DNA of 64,000 nucleotides from Microbotryum silenes-acaulis (Eukaryota > Basidiomycota > Microbotryomycetes > Microbotryales > Microbotryaceae): contig QPFY01000010.1 in assembly GCA_003665825.1 (NCBI GenBank), positions 1-64,000 of the forward strand, read 5' to 3'. The position numbers and the translations under genes are program-made. This document shows, piece after piece, positions 23,835-37,496 of this stretch; position 1 is the stretch's first letter; each line of letters begins with the position of its first letter. The notes beneath the pieces are model-generated. The model saw nothing but the letters and a program-made list of their open reading frames with translations, searched no databases and was not told the origin of the DNA.

Positions 23835-26628
23835 TTACCAGCGCGAAGCATCATCACCCGACATCATCCCATTACCCGGGCCATTGAAGGCGAGATAACT
23901 GTGCCCAGTTGTATCAAGCTGCCAATCAAATTGAAAGTCCCAAGAGGGAAACATCTGCTCGGAGAATGTCCCCGCATGCATTGCCAGAAAGTCATCCAAT
24001 GCAGAATTGGCATTGGTATTGGGAGAAGCTTTTTCACCCGGGACGACGGGTGTATCCAAGAGCTGTGAAGTGCTGGCGGCAGCGGATGCCTCTGTTACTG
24101 CGGGGAGCGTCGTTGCCGTGAGTGCTGCGGACATTGCAACGTCAGCACCAAATAAACCCATGCATGAACCCAACAAGAGCACTCACCTTCCAGTACATCA
24201 GCAGAGGTTGCTGCAGATGACCATGTGGTGCTTCCGATCTCTTTAAGAACTTTGACCAGGAGTCTAAGATCCTTTGCAGAGTGCTCTTGGCGCTCTTTGT
24301 CCTGCTGAAGCGTTGGAGAAATTCCGCGCTGTGTTGATGAGAGTGCTAGGATGGTCCCAGCGGAAAACAACGCTCTGAAAGGGGTCGCTATCAGTATCTG
24401 ACAATGGTGAAACCAAGAGTAGTCCGTTCTATGTTGACTCACTGCACAAACACTGGGTGCACACACCGAACACCGTGACATTTCTGCTGGACTTTCACTA
24501 GTCGAACAATGTGGGAGGCTGCAAGCAAACATTTCTCGGTTGAAGAGAGTGTGCCGGTTGCATGACCATCGGAACGAGAGAAGAAGGGGCGATGGAGGTA
24601 CAGCAGTATATGCCAGTAGACAATGTTCAGTCCTGAAACATGCTGGCTCAGGTTGATAAGAAAAAGCACTCTAGTGAATCAAGGCGGATGAGCAGCGAGC
24701 AATCTCAACATACCAATAAGCAGCGGAGAAGGCGTCTTGACTGTGTCACTGGTAGCGACTTTGATGTGTGAAGGAAGGGCGTGGTACCAAGTTTGAAGCT
24801 CGAGGTGCAGGCTGGGGACCTCCTGCTTGCGTGTGGCCAGGGCCTCGCCTCGCTTGACATAGACGTGAGAAAGTATTTTGTTTGCCACCGTGGCCAGCCT
24901 TGAGGACCAGTGGAAGACGGAGGAACGGTACAGCGGGGGGTCGAAGTCGGCCGAGGGATCAATCAGCCCCGGTACTTGATCAAATTCATCGGGGCGAAAG
25001 TTCGAGTTTCGGCCTATGTGCATAGCCAGCAGCCTACACGTGAGGGTTGTGAGCTACGAGTGCAAATCTTCACAAGGAGGAAAAAGGCGATGCTTACACC
25101 TCGTTGGAGAAGATGGCAAAGAAAGCATCGCGCCGAGCCATCACGAGCTCGTCGTCTACGGTAGCTGGCGCATTCGGCAAATGCGCGATCAACAGATGCA
25201 ACCCAAAGTTCTCGGCAACCAGGCTACTCATTCCTGTGTACAGCCAAGCCAACCCATCCATACCCCGTCCTGTTAGGTACAGTGCCAAACAAACCAGTCC
25301 GCGCAGCGTCGAGATCTTTGGCCAGTTCCACTCGGAGTCTAGACAAAACCGAGCGTAATTGATGAAGACATCGCCTTTTGTCGAGGGGTCGTTGGGGTCG
25401 GAGCACACTTCGCGCGGAAAGTCCTCCTCGGGGTCCAAGTACCGGCATCCTATTCCTAGCACTATGTTGAGCATGAATGGCGAATACGCGTCGGTACGGT
25501 CGTCGGGGTGCGCATTCAGTTCGGAGAGGAATCGTCGCTCGTCGACAACCTGAAACAAAGGTAGAGCGTAGTCGAAGGCAAGTCGCAAAAGCCGAGCTCG
25601 AAAGACGAGGTCTAATTCCGGTGGACGAGGGGGTATCGCCAGGGAATTTGCGATCCGCGGATTCGGCGCGCGAGTGAGAATTTGGGCAGCACTTTGTTCG
25701 AGACTTTGCTGGTTGGCTGCGGACTGAGCCATGAGGATGTGCGTACTTCCGGGACCCTGCGAAACTCATGATGCGACGCAATGAGAAGCGGTTAGGCGCT
25801 GGTGATCGGCTCTGTGTGCTCGGTTGGCGTCACTTACAAAGAACCTGAGCTCACCATGAGCGTTACGAGCCAAACCACCAGCTGCTCTAGGATGCGATGC
25901 CGTCGACACCTCGTTCGTCCCAGGAGCTAAAGACGAAAGTGTGGCCGCTGCGGAAATTTCGTTGAAATTGGGCCGAGGCCGAAGTGAAGCGTCTCCGATG
26001 GTAGAAAGTTCGGCGAGTTTACTCTCCAGGTTAGCAATTTGTTGCTTCAAAGCGTCGACAACATCCTTAGTGTAAGGTCTAGCGTGCGGATGAAACACAA
26101 GAAGAGTTCAGAAGTGGAGAGACAGCGAATTTCGGAGCGAACCCGTGCAGTGAAGTGCCAAGAGATGCCGACACATACTTTCGTTTGTCCTCCCAGCTCC
26201 ATTCGCACGTGCGTTGTTGCGAGCGACACGGGCCACATGTTGGTTGTTCTCCTGCAGATGGAATAATGGAAACATTCGGGACTTTAAGCCCAGAGACTGG
26301 TCACGGTAGGTCACGGTGCTGGGGCCTTGTCAACTCGCTGCCAGCTGGGTCACCCGTTGCCCCTTTCAAGCCCACGCCCTTGCGAGGCGAGCCGCGGCGA
26401 AGCAGCGACTTGTTTCGTCCCCGAGGGATCGGCCCTCTGGGGTTCCTCTGAGCTGTGCGGAAATCTAGACATACCCGAGCATTTGATCCGCTTGCGTCGA
26501 CATGTGAGACAAGCCAGGGTCGCACGTCCTCTGTTTGACGATTGGATCCAGCATTTCGACGTGACGACGTAGCGACGAGTGCGAACCAGTAAAGACGGCA
26601 GCGACAGCATGTGGGGTTCGATGCCCAA
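23835..26628 (-). CDS. Zn2Cys6 fungal transcription factor
   Basis: A nuclear DNA-binding regulator. Exon 1 (26628-26475) encodes ACLTCRRKRIKC. A 223-bp intron (26474-26252) splits the zinc cluster, and exon 2 supplies PTCGPCRSQQRTCEW. Joined, the cysteines at residues 40, 43, 50, 57, 60 and 67 have the exact C-X2-C-X6-C-X6-C-X2-C-X6-C spacing of Gal4-type domains. A short coiled coil follows (about 26090-25985, QQIANLESKLAEL), then a fungal-specific regulatory domain (about 25680-24440) including GIGCRYLDPEEDF and the CLALYLTGRGMDGLAWLYTGM stretch. The C-terminus is acidic and aromatic (MFPSWDFQFDWQLD). At least five introns are implied; only the first is mapped exactly. Target genes are unknown. 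Start chosen as the first ATG of the zinc-cluster frame. Confidence 0.85.
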
Positions 26629-27568
26629 GTCACGTCAGCTCTCTGGGCACCGCTGTTCATAGCCTTCATAGCCTTTCTTCGAACGCCGTGGGGCTGCAGC
26701 AATCTGGCTCGAACCTTTTAGACGTATTGGCTTGATTGCGGCGCGTGTTATCCACTACGTCGTCGGTCATCGAGGCTGGCACGGGCGCGACAACAGCCCA
26801 GGCGAGTCGATCGACGGCTTTTGACAGCGGTCGAGCTTGCAGACGACGATGGCAGAGGACAGAGCTTGGGGCGACGCCCACCGAGGGCAAACACATTGCT
26901 CAGGCGACGTGGATAGCGATCCGACGTAGCACCGCCGTAACGAATATCATTACAAACTATTCAGCAAATAAACTCGCGCGAGCTCGCGCGTGAAGCCTTG
27001 GGCAGCAGCGGGCAGCCGGAGGAGGCCAGAGACTGCCAGAGACTGCCAGAGAGGGTCAGAGGCAGCCTGAGGCAGCAGAGTGGCAGGCGCTTGGCGCTTG
27101 TTCGCTCGTCGAGCGTCTCGTGTCGGCGAAGGCATACGATGAGCAGTCTCCGACTGAACGACGTTTGTGCCGACCTCTGTTGATGAATACATAATGAATA
27201 ATTTGATTTGGGCTTGAGAGCGAATTTCCCCCGTGGCCACGACACGGCCCCGGGAAGAAACCGCCGGGGCAGCGCAAGCACTTGAAGGGGAGGCAAACCG
27301 GGTTGGCCGGCGGGAAAACAAAAATTTCTGGAGTTTCGAGCGAGCAACAGGCGATGTTGCGATCGAGAATAGTTGGTTATAGCAAGAGGGAGTAATTCGC
27401 ACCGCACTCGCCTTTTGAGTCGCTCCGAGTCGGCGCGCCCGTTGGTCGCCTTTGGCAACCGGCCAGCAGCCAGTAGTAGTGAGGCCCAGGGGCAGCCCTG
27501 CGACTGTTGGATGTTTTAGCGCCTGCTGCTCGTGTGCCCTGCTTCTGTCACCCGTCGCAACCGTCGTA
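26629..27568. promoter_or_regulatory. Divergent intergenic region, Zn2Cys6 gene / RPB2
   Basis: About 940 bp between the two start codons, holding both promoters. It includes a run of short direct repeats AGACTGCCAGAG (27031-27055) and no convincing open frame. No specific element was assigned. Confidence 0.5.
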
Positions 27569-30500
27569 ATGGCGTCCTATTACGATGAGGGTTACGACGA
27601 AGCGACTGACGATGTCATCACGCAGGAGGACTGGTCAGTGCTCTCGCTGAGCCAATGGGCTGGCCATGTGTACGCGAGCTGACTTGGCTTCTACCCGCCA
27701 TGGATGCTGCTGCATCTCGATTACGACGACGACGGTCATGGCGACCCCCACAGTTGGGCCGTGATTGCATCTTATTTCGCCGACAAGACACTCGTTTCTC
27801 AGCAGATCGATTCTTTCGACGAATTTGTCAACAATACCATGCAGGAGCTCGTCGATGAAGGCGCTTCGCTCATCCTCGACCAGAACATGCAGCATACGGG
27901 CAAGGCTGGCGATGTCACGGTTAGTCAGCATATGCCACCCGCTTGTACCGCCTGTCATGGCTCGCCTACTGCAAATGGTCCGCCCATGCCTCGAGCTGAC
28001 GCTACGCCTCCTCTACCCCGCTGACGATCCTGGGGTGCATCTGCGCGTCCCACTTCGCATTCAACGCCCCAACGATGCCATTCTCCGTAGAAACGCTACG
28101 AGCTCAACTTTGGCCAGATATACCTTTCCAAGCCAACTATGACCGAGGCCGATGGGACGGTATCTCCGATGTTTCCCAATGAGGCCCGGTTACGCAATCT
28201 CACGTCAGTCGAGGTCCGGAGACATGTCATCGCAGTGGGGAAGCAAAAACCTGAGCCTGACTCGAGATTGCCTCTCACTATGCAGATACTCGGCTCCTCT
28301 CTACATTGACATGAAGAAGCGTGTCATGGTCCAGGACGGCGAAGAGATCGACTCGAAGACGGGTGAACTGCAGTGGCGTGAAGAGAAGGATGACGTGGAT
28401 TCAGGCGAGGACGAGAAGATTTACATCGGCAAGGTCAGTGATGAAATTGTCTCACCATCACCTCCGCGTTCGACGAGCCGCATCGTGAATCTGACTCGTA
28501 GTCGATCTGCTGCAGGTGCCGATTATGCTGCGCTCGGGCTTCTGCATCCTCAATGGGCTTGCGGAGCGTGATGTGCTCGAATTGAACGAGTGCCCCTACG
28601 ACAAAGGAGGGTATTTCATCATCAACGGCTCGGAGAAGGTTCTCATCGCGCAGGAGCGCATGGCGACCAATCGAGTCTACGTCTTCGCCAAGAGTCAGCC
28701 CTCGCCCGTCACGTTCCTCGCTGAGATCCGAAGCGCAGTTGAAAAAGGGGGCAAGACGATCAGCTCGATGCAAGTCAAGATGATGAGGCGGACGGAAAAG
28801 CAGAGCGGGCAGACGATTCGAACCTCGCTCCCTTATATCCGAGCCGATGTGCCGATTGTGGTCGTGTTCCGCGCTCTCGACATCATCCCCGACAAGGACA
28901 TTCTCGAACACATCTGCTACGACCGCAACGATGCAGAAATGTTCGAAATGCTGAAACCCTGTCTCGAAGATGCGTTTCCGATCCAGAACCGTGACGTCGC
29001 CCTCGATTTTATCGGGCGTCGTGGCACGGTACCCGCCCTGACTCGCGACCGCCGCATCAACTACGCTCAGGAGATTTTGCAAAAGGAGATGCTTCCGCAT
29101 GTATCGATGGCTCCGGGCCAAAACACGAAGAAGGCATTTTTCTTTGGCTACATGGTCCACCGCCTGTTGTTGGCCGCGCTCGATCGACGGGAGCTCGATG
29201 ATCGTGATCACTTCGGCGCAAAACGGCTTGACTTGGCTGGGCCGCTGTTGGCTGCCCTATTCAGGATGCTATTCCGCAAGTTGACCAAGGATGTTTATCG
29301 ACACCTTCAAAAATGCGTCGAGACCCAAAAATCTTTCAACCTCAACACGGCCGTGCGATCGAATACCATCACTAACGGGCTCAAGTACTCGCTAGCCACT
29401 GGCAATTGGGGTGACCAGAAGAAGGCCATGTCAGCAAAGGCCGGAGTGTCTCAGGTGCTCAATCGCTATACGTTCGCCTCCACCCTGTCTCATCTTCGAC
29501 GATGCAACGCACCCATCGGCCGTGACGGCAAGATCGCCAAACCCCGCCAACTGCATAACACGCACTGGGGCATGGTTTGCCCCGCCGAAACGCCCGAAGG
29601 CCAAGCTTGTGGGCTAGTCAAAAACCTTGCCCTGATGTCGTACATCTCCGTCGGGTCCCCATCGGCACCGATCGTCGAGTTCTTGGAGGAGTGGGGCATG
29701 GAGAACCTTGAAGAGTTCTCCAGCGAAATGTCCAAGGGGACGAAGGTCTTCGTCAATGGCGTGTGGCAAGGTGTGCATCGCGATCCGGCTCATTTGGTTC
29801 AGACCATCAAGCGCCTGCGACGATGCGGCGATATCGCGTATGAGGTGTCGGTCGTACGAGATGTGCGCGAACGAGAACTGCGGCTGCACACGGACGCTGG
29901 ACGAGTTTGCAGGCCACTGTTCATCGTGGAGGACCACCGGTTGGTACTCACGCGACACCACATCGACGCTCTTCAGAATGAAGATTCCGAGGATCGGCCC
30001 GACGAGAAGCGCCTGAAATGGACGGACCTAATCGAGACCGGAGTTGTCGAGTACGTTGACGCTGAAGAAGAAGAAACGGTGATGATTTGCATGACGCCAG
30101 AGGACCTCGAGACGTCTCGGCTATTCCAAGAAACTGGCCAGATTCAAGTTGATACGTTTGACCCCTCGGCTACTGTCAAAGGCTCGATGGGTGTGAATAC
30201 CCACACCTGGACCCACTGCGAGATCCATCCAAGCATGATTCTTGGCATCTGCGCCAGCATCATCCCCTTCCCGGATCACAACCAATCGCCTCGTAATACC
30301 TATCAGTCGGCGATGGGCAAACAAGCTATGGGTGTCTTCTTGACAAACTATCAAGTGCGCATGGATACGATGGCCAATGTCCTCTACTACCCACAGAAAC
30401 CATTGGCCACCACTCGCTCCATGGAGTATCTTCATTTCCGAGAGCTACCCGCGGGACAAAATGCTATCGTCGCTATAATGTGCTACTCGGGTTATAACCA

Positions 30501-31787
30501 AGAAGATTCAGTCATTCTCAACCAGAGTTCGATTGATCGAGGTCTGTTTCGCTCGTTCTACTACCGTTCCTACATGGATCAAGAGAAGAAATCCGGCGCG
30601 ATCCAGATGGAGGAGTTCGAAAAGCCAACTCGTGATACCACGCTACGACTCAAGCATGGCACATACGAGAAGTTAGAGGCGGATGGAATCATTGGGCTCG
30701 GCGAGCGTGTTGCTGGCGAAGACATCATCATTGGCAAGACTGCGCCGCTGCCCCCCGACTCTGACGAGCTCGGCCAGCGCTTGAAGAACCATACGAAACG
30801 CGATGTGTCGACGCCGCTGAAGAGCACGGAGAACGGGATTGTGGATCAAGTGCTCGTGACCACCAACCAAGATGGACTCAAGTTCGTAAAAATTCGCGTC
30901 CGCTCCACGCGTGTTCCGGAGATCGGCGACAAATTTGCTTCACGTCACGGGCAGAAAGGCACGATTGGTATCACCTACCGCCACGAAGACATGCCGTTCT
31001 CCGCCGAGGGTACAATCCCCGACATCATCATCAACCCGCATGCCATTCCTTCTCGGATGACGATTGGGCATTTGGTCGAGTGTTTGTTGTCAAAGGTATC
31101 AACAATCTCCGGCAACGAAGGCGATGCGACGCCATTCTCTGAAGTCACAGTTGAGGCAATTTCGACTTTGCTCAAGGAGATGGGCTACCATTCACGGGGT
31201 CTGGAAGTCATGTACAATGGTCACACGGGCCGCAAACTTCAAGCCCAGGTCTACCTTGGTCCAACATATTACCAACGTCTCAAGCACATGGTCAACGACA
31301 AAATCCACTCTCGAGCTCGCGGTCCTCTTCAGATCTTGACCCGACAACCCGTGGAGGGTCGATCGCGAGATGGTGGTCTTCGTTTCGGAGAAATGGAGCG
31401 TGATTGCATGATCTCTCACGGTGTCGCCGGATTCCTCCGTGAACGATTGTACAACAACAGCGATCCCTATCGCGTCCATGTTTGCAACTTGTGCGGCCTG
31501 ACCGCAATCGCGAATCTAAAGCGCCAGTCGTTCGAGTGTCGATCGTGCAGGAACAAGACCGAGATTTCACAGGTCCTTTTGCCATACGCTGCCAAGCTAC
31601 TCTTCCAAGAGCTGCAGGCTATGAATGTCGCATGCCGGTAAGTCTCCTCACTTTGAGCCATCGTTGACTTGTTCTGGATATCTATCATTCATCCAGATCT
31701 CCTCTCTCTCGCTCTCTCTCTAGATTCGGTTTTGATCCTGACGAGACCGATAACGTCGCGCGCCAAGATGCTGTTGTAGACCAATAA
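27569..31787 (+). CDS. RPB2: RNA polymerase II second-largest subunit Rpb2
   Basis: Core subunit of nuclear RNA polymerase II, forming half of the active-site cleft. Exons 27569-27633, 27754-27919, 28091-28203, 28286-28434, 28516-31637 and 31722-31787 join in frame to 1226 residues, the family's usual length. Seen: [12 protein letters not shown] near the N-terminus, [18 protein letters not shown] near residue 500, the active-site motif [14 protein letters not shown] near 826, HGQKGT near 975, and the C-terminal zinc site CNLCG...CRSC near 1154, ending [11 protein letters not shown]. The small early exons and the tiny last exon are supported by family conservation on both sides of each junction. 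Convergent with RRP5. No defect seen. Confidence 0.97.
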
Positions 31788-31980
31788 CGAGAAGAATGTA
31801 AATGTAAAGCACGCGCAAATCATCTGTTTATTTAATGGGCAAGGGCTGTGAAAGGTACGGCCATTCTACGCCAGCTGCGTTTGTCCCGCCGGCGGCCGAG
31901 CAGAGGTGAGAAGCGAAGCAGCGCCTAAAAAAAGCCTTTTCGAATGAGAGAGAAAATAGAGCACATCCCTGTAATGGCTT
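31788..31980. other. Short convergent intergenic spacer RPB2 / RRP5
   Basis: 193 bp between the two stop codons. It must contain both 3' ends; no gene is present. Confidence 0.6.
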
Positions 31981-34900
31981 CTAGACATGCAATGACTCTA
32001 CAAATGCCAGAGCTTTAGCCTTTACGGCATCAGCACCTTGCGAGTCGCCAAGGTCTTTCTCGAAGGCCAGCCACTTTTTGAACACCGATTTGCCTTTCTC
32101 TACGGCGCACATATTGAAGAGGAGTCAGTTTCTTCAGATACAACTTCATTCGGAGCGTCTTAAATGCTTACTACTAGACAGCTTGGTGGCCAAGGTCCGA
32201 TCAAACAGCGCGCGGACACCGGCCACGTTTCTGAGCTTGATCTCCATGTCAATGTAGACAAGCCAGATGTCGAGTCGTCGGGGATGCGTATGCACCACAC
32301 CTTCAAAAATGGTTCGCCCACGCTCCGGGTCACCTAGCTTGAACTCGAGCTGCGCAAACTTTGTGACCGTCTTCACATGCTTCCTCTTCTCCAACGATTT
32401 GAGTGACCTCGGGAGCAGGTCACGAGCCTCATCGCATCGCGACTGCGCAAAATAGAATTGCGCAAACATCGTCCATACTTTTGACGACTGGGAAAACCTC
32501 TTAACGACGCGCCCGAATAGTTCTTCCTCCTCCGCAAACTTGCCGCTTCGTTCGTAGATGTCGATTAAACGGAGGTAGATCGTCTTCGAGTCATTCGCCT
32601 GGACAGCTTCCTTGAAGAGGGCATCTAGTTCAACTCGAGAACCATAGACGTTTTCAAAGTTCAAAAGTGCCACCCAGACGTTGAGCTTTTCCAGCTCTTC
32701 GCGGGGGCTGATGGTGTTGAGGGCTCGACGACCAATCTCGCGCGCCTTGTCGAGCTGAGATAGCGAAACGAAGAATGCGATGTACTGGATCCACAGAAAC
32801 GAGGACCCGGGTGAGCCGAGCAAAAGCCGTTCGAACTCGGGAACAGATGACGGTGCCTTCTCGAGCTCTGCTTGGTCCTCCACAGCTGAGGGACCGGGAA
32901 CGGGCACCAGCTCCGGTCGCAGGTGACCACTCTCCGAGTTTTCGGAATCAGAGTCGTCGTCCGCGAACTTGGTACTCTGCTCTCCGTCCGTTTGTTCATC
33001 TCCATCCCAACTGAACCCCGCGGGCATCTGCAGAGGGGCCGCTTTGGCCTTGAGGGCGTCGATGGATTCACGGGAGGTGATCGTTGAAGGCTGTGAACAG
33101 AATTGCAATCTAGTCTCAGGTCGTTACCCACAGTACAATTCTGAGAGAAGAGAAGGACTTACACCTACTACATCGTCTCCACCAGAAGCAGCAGTATCCA
33201 ACTCATCAGGAGAGTCTGAGCCAACCTCAGGAGGATCGTCACTCGATTCCGACTCCGAGATATCATCACTTCTAGCGCGACCATCCTCATCATCATCGTC
33301 GTCGTCGTCGTCGGCATCCTTATCCTCATCCTCGTGCCCATCATTACGCTCTTCCTCTTCATCATCCTCATCGGTGGCTGTTTTTAACCGGCTTTCTTCG
33401 ATCAGCGACGATTTCAGGCCCAGCGACACCTTCTTCGTATCCTGATTCACGTCCAACACAACGGCATGGACCTTGTCGCCCTCTTTGACGCACTCGTTCC
33501 AAGCCTTCTTGTCTTCATCTGTGACTTTTGACTTGTGACAAAGTCCTGTGATCCCCGACCCCTCGAGTCTGATGAAAGCGCCGTAGGGCTCGACGCGCTT
33601 GACGACGCCGGTCACCAGCTGTCCTTTTTTGAGACCGGACACATCACGACCGGTTGCAGGCGATGTCGTGGGCTTGTTCTTGAATGACATTTCCACTTGG
33701 CCATTGTCAAGATCGACAGACGTGATTTTACCCGTGACAAGCTGCCCTACAACGAACTTGGCTTGCCAGTCCTTGATGAACTCGTCGAAAAGTTCCTTGA
33801 TGAGGACGCGAGCGGTGATGGTGTCGGAGAGGGAAACGAACAGCCCTTGACTTGCAACGTTCTTGACAAAGCCCCTAATTGTTTGACCGACCTTCAGATC
33901 ACTCAGTTCCTCGATCGCAGGATCGGTGGCCTGCGCGCCTGCAGAATGTCGCGATTCTCGAAGCGATAGGACTACGCGTCGACGGTCGTCATCGACGGAA
34001 AGGACCGCGCACTGGAGGGTGGCACCAAGATCGTATTCAGAGGACCCACATCGGTCGAAGTCGTCACAAATCTCTGTGCGTGGGACACGGCCACGCAGAT
34101 TACGCGACAATTGCACCAATAAGCCGCTGGGGACTCTTCCGGACACCTTGCCTTGGACCACTTGACCAGGCTTGAGTGACTCGAAGGTGCATAGCCGCGA
34201 ACCTGTCGTCGCGTCTTGTGCCTTCTTCGATTTCGGAGGCACGAGACCGGCAATGACTAGATCCTTGTCGAGGTTTCTTGAGACGACGACAAGGTCGTCG
34301 AGGACATCTCCGAGGGCGAGATCCTGGCGGAGTTCTTGCACTGACACCGCCCGATGCCGACTGAGCGTAGCAAACGAGATGAGAGCTTTGACATTGCTGG
34401 GCCGCAATCTCAACACGACGTTGGTTTCGTGAATCTGTGCGATCTCACCAGAGGTGATATCGCCGATCTTGACTCCGTCGACCAAGCCGGCAGTCGAAGA
34501 CGAAGCGACAGGTCCTTGGTCCTTGGCGACGAGATGGCCCCGGGCTTGGCGGTACGAAACGGTGATCTTTTTAGCGGAGGGGTCGAGACGAATGATCTTC
34601 ACTTCGACGACCTTGCCAACTTCAAAGATCTTGCCGAGGTTGGAGGTGTACTCTTCGGCAGCTTCCGTGGCCGGAATGAGGGCCCGCACGCCCCCAAAAA
34701 ACTCGATGATGACAGCCTTGTCCAGAATCCTGGTCACGGTTCCGTGAGTCAATTGGCCAATCTGCGCATCGTCGTAGGACTTGATCATCGGTAGCTCCGA
34801 AGCAACCAATTGACGCTTCAGCGTGAGAACGACACGGTTCCGGTCAGCATCGGCCGACAGGATCCTCGCCTTGACGCTCGCACCGGGCTTGAACTTCCGT

Positions 34901-37100
34901 TCTGGGTGCCTCAAACGAATGTCGGCGTAGTGTATTGGCCACACTACGCCATCGACGTTGCCCGAAATGGACACGAAAAGGGCCGTGTCTGTAAGACGCC
35001 CGACAGTGCCACGAATGACCTCCCCAACCCTGACGTCGCTGACGCGCATGAAAGCCCGCTCGAGGACCGAAGGTTGCAAGGAGACCTGTACAAGACCATC
35101 GAGAGCGGAGAATCCGATCACGCGAGCTCGATGGAGGGAGCCCACTTTCCATGGTCCATTCTTGGGGATAAATACGAGGTGATCGTCAGTGAGCTTTGAG
35201 ATGTGGGCGAAAATGATAACGCGCTTGTCGTCGGGGCGCTCGAGTGCACATGTAAGACCCCATTCGTCATCCACTCGCACAACCCGCACCCGTTCCATAA
35301 TGCGTCCAATTGGAAATTCCTCTACGAGAGGTACGCTTGCGCTCTGTCCGTTCCGAGCAACGTCTTTCGCCATGACATGCCGGTTGATCGACAAGGAAAA
35401 TTTTTTGGGGGTCGAGCCGATCGAGTCCCAGAGAATTCGTGCATTCAGCTTTTGGCCGACCTTGAAGTCCGTCTCGGGGTCGCGACCGTCAAGGTGGAAC
35501 CAATCGATGGTGCCCGTGAACAGACCGAAAAGCTTGACGTTGAGGCCAGACGGCAGGGTGGCCGTTACGATGGCAGTGACGCGTGCGCAGGGCAATATCG
35601 AATTGATCGAAGAAATGGCGGTTACTGTGGAGCCGGTAACCTCGGCTTCACCAACGGTCACGGTGCACGTCCTGCCGTTCTCGTTGACGTCCTTGATGCG
35701 ACAAGATATGACTTGCCCTTGAGAAAGCGGGCTCGGCTGAAGTTTTTGGGCGTTCTCGAAGGGCAAGAAAGAGGACATCGAATCGACGCCGAGCGCGAGA
35801 ATGTAACCGTTATCTTCGACGCTCCGGACTACAGCGGTCAGGGTGAAGCCAGTCTTGAGATCCGCTTTAGAAACGCCCTCGTTGACTTTGACTGGGACCA
35901 GACTAAGCTCGATCGTCCGAGAAGCGCGGACAAGATCATCAGATTCTCGGCGAGTAGCCTTGCCACGCCCGTCTGGTCGCTTCGATGTGATCACGATGGC
36001 CGAGACGAAGGTCCCGACGCGATACCAATGCGCGAGTGTTGACAAGTTGCGGATCCCAGAGTGTTCGGGTCCCGTTTTGCCATCGCCGGGGTCGCTACTG
36101 GCATCAACGTCGTCGTCATCTTCCTCGTCGTCGTCGTCGTCGTCTTGCTCATCCTCGCCTTCCCCCGACAACATCTCTTCGGCAGATTCAAGCAGGGCAG
36201 TGTATTCGTCCGAGATGTTGGTGATGGGGACGTGGGCGAAAAGTTGGTTGGGCAAGGATACGATCAATTCGAGGGGTCGCACTGCAACAATCTGCGCGAG
36301 TACCTTTGTGCCCGGGACCAACCGCTGTGATCATCCCGTTCAAAGGCGGTTAGCTCGACATGACCTTCGGGGTGCCAGGATAGGGGACCAGTCAGCGTAC
36401 CTTGTAGTTGAGATGTTCGATGCGGACCGCATCTTTGGGTAAGAGATTCTTGTCTTCGACTTGGGACCGCTGGGCCCTTTCCAACTTGCGGCGTTTGGAC
36501 TTGCTCTTATCCTTCTTGCCGTCGGGCATCGAATCGTCCTAGCGACGCGAAGACGAGGAGACACGAGCTTGCACTGATCAGCTCAGGCTGACCATAACCC
36601 CGAGGAAGACAAGTCCACACGTCATGTACAAATCCACTCACGTGATTTGTGTCTTGTTCCGCTTCGTTGATTCCTTCCAACTGCGCTTCCTTGACCTCGA
36701 CCTGGGTGAGGTGAGTTCCGCCGCCGCGAACGAAGTCGATCTCATCGGGTTGAATCCTGAGACTGGTGGTGGCGGTGGTGGCGGTGGTGGCGGTGGCCGA
36801 GGGTGCTGGCTTGGATCTGGTCGAGTTCGCCTCAACGTTCTGGGCTGCACTCGCATTTGTCCCTGGGTGATCCCACTTCCGCTTGAGCCCGGCGGACTGC
36901 GTCGATACTAGCTCGGTAGTCGCTCGCGTTACGGAGTGGGACAGGTGCTGCGATGCGAGCTTCGCAGCCGCGCTGCCGCCGTTCGAGGTCGGGGCTCGCT
37001 TCCTCCCGGCGCTAGGGTCTGTCTTGTAGGTTTTTCGGGTCGCAATCGGAGCATGGGACGCTGCGACACGTGTCTTCTTGGTCGACGACTTGGCGACCAT
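31981..37100 (-). CDS. RRP5: Rrp5, pre-rRNA processing factor
   Basis: Nucleolar protein needed for processing toward both 18S and 5.8S/25S rRNA. Exons 37100-36642, 36538-36401, 36324-33163, 33090-32172 and 32099-31981 join in frame to 1598 residues (yeast Rrp5 is somewhat longer). Domains: basic N-terminus with the conserved DEIDFVRGGGTHLT near 130; a lysine-rich segment KKDKSKSKRRKLERAQR; a long array of S1 RNA-binding repeats from about 200 to 1170; an acidic stretch near 1200; and HAT/TPR repeats from about 1290 to the end (WIQYIAF, WVALLNFEN, VYIDMEIKLRNV), closing with KSVFKKWLAFEKDLGD. Start at 37100 is the ATG nearest the conserved region; one 12 codons upstream is possible. Divergent from LTV1. 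Confidence 0.95.
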
Positions 37101-37496
37101 CCTAGATTGGTTGTGGGTGGCGCAATCAATGACCAAACCGTGTGGACCGGGAGAACGGGAGCGAGCGCCGCTGAATCCTGACTCTCTGAGCTCCTTGACC
37201 TAACTAGGAATTCCACGTTGTATAGTAGGCCTTTGTAGTGCGGGGTTTGCCGGGCTTCGCGCGCCGTGTCGCGATCTGCCTCGCTGTTGCGCCGAGCATT
37301 AGCATCTCGCGCGGGGGCAGGCCGGTTAGGCGCCAGGCCGGTCAGGCCAACTCTAGCAGCGTCAAGCAGAGCGTATTAGAAAGTCAAGCAGAGTCAAGCG
37401 AGGACCTGCGAGGACGCGCGCTGTCGGCAGCTGTCTGCAGGCCACCCCCATGACTCCTTCCTAGCCTACGTTGTTTCCATCCATTTCTACCTCATT
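37101..37496. promoter_or_regulatory. Bidirectional promoter RRP5 / LTV1
   Basis: 396 bp separate the start codons of two ribosome-biogenesis genes, so they probably share control elements. I saw no clear PAC or RRPE box of the yeast type. GGCCGGTTAGGCGCC-like GC-rich palindromic blocks occur near 37319-37345. Confidence 0.55.

Noticed and set aside
26600..26625. GGTTCGATGCC resembling a tRNA B-box
   Set aside because: The flanking bases do not form a T-stem and no A-box or acceptor pairing was found; it lies in the 5' coding part of the Zn2Cys6 gene.
28435..29211. Minus-strand 258-codon frame
   Set aside because: Antisense to highly conserved RPB2 coding sequence.
35203..36042. Plus-strand 279-codon frame
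   Set aside because: Antisense to the S1-repeat part of RRP5; no independent family signal.
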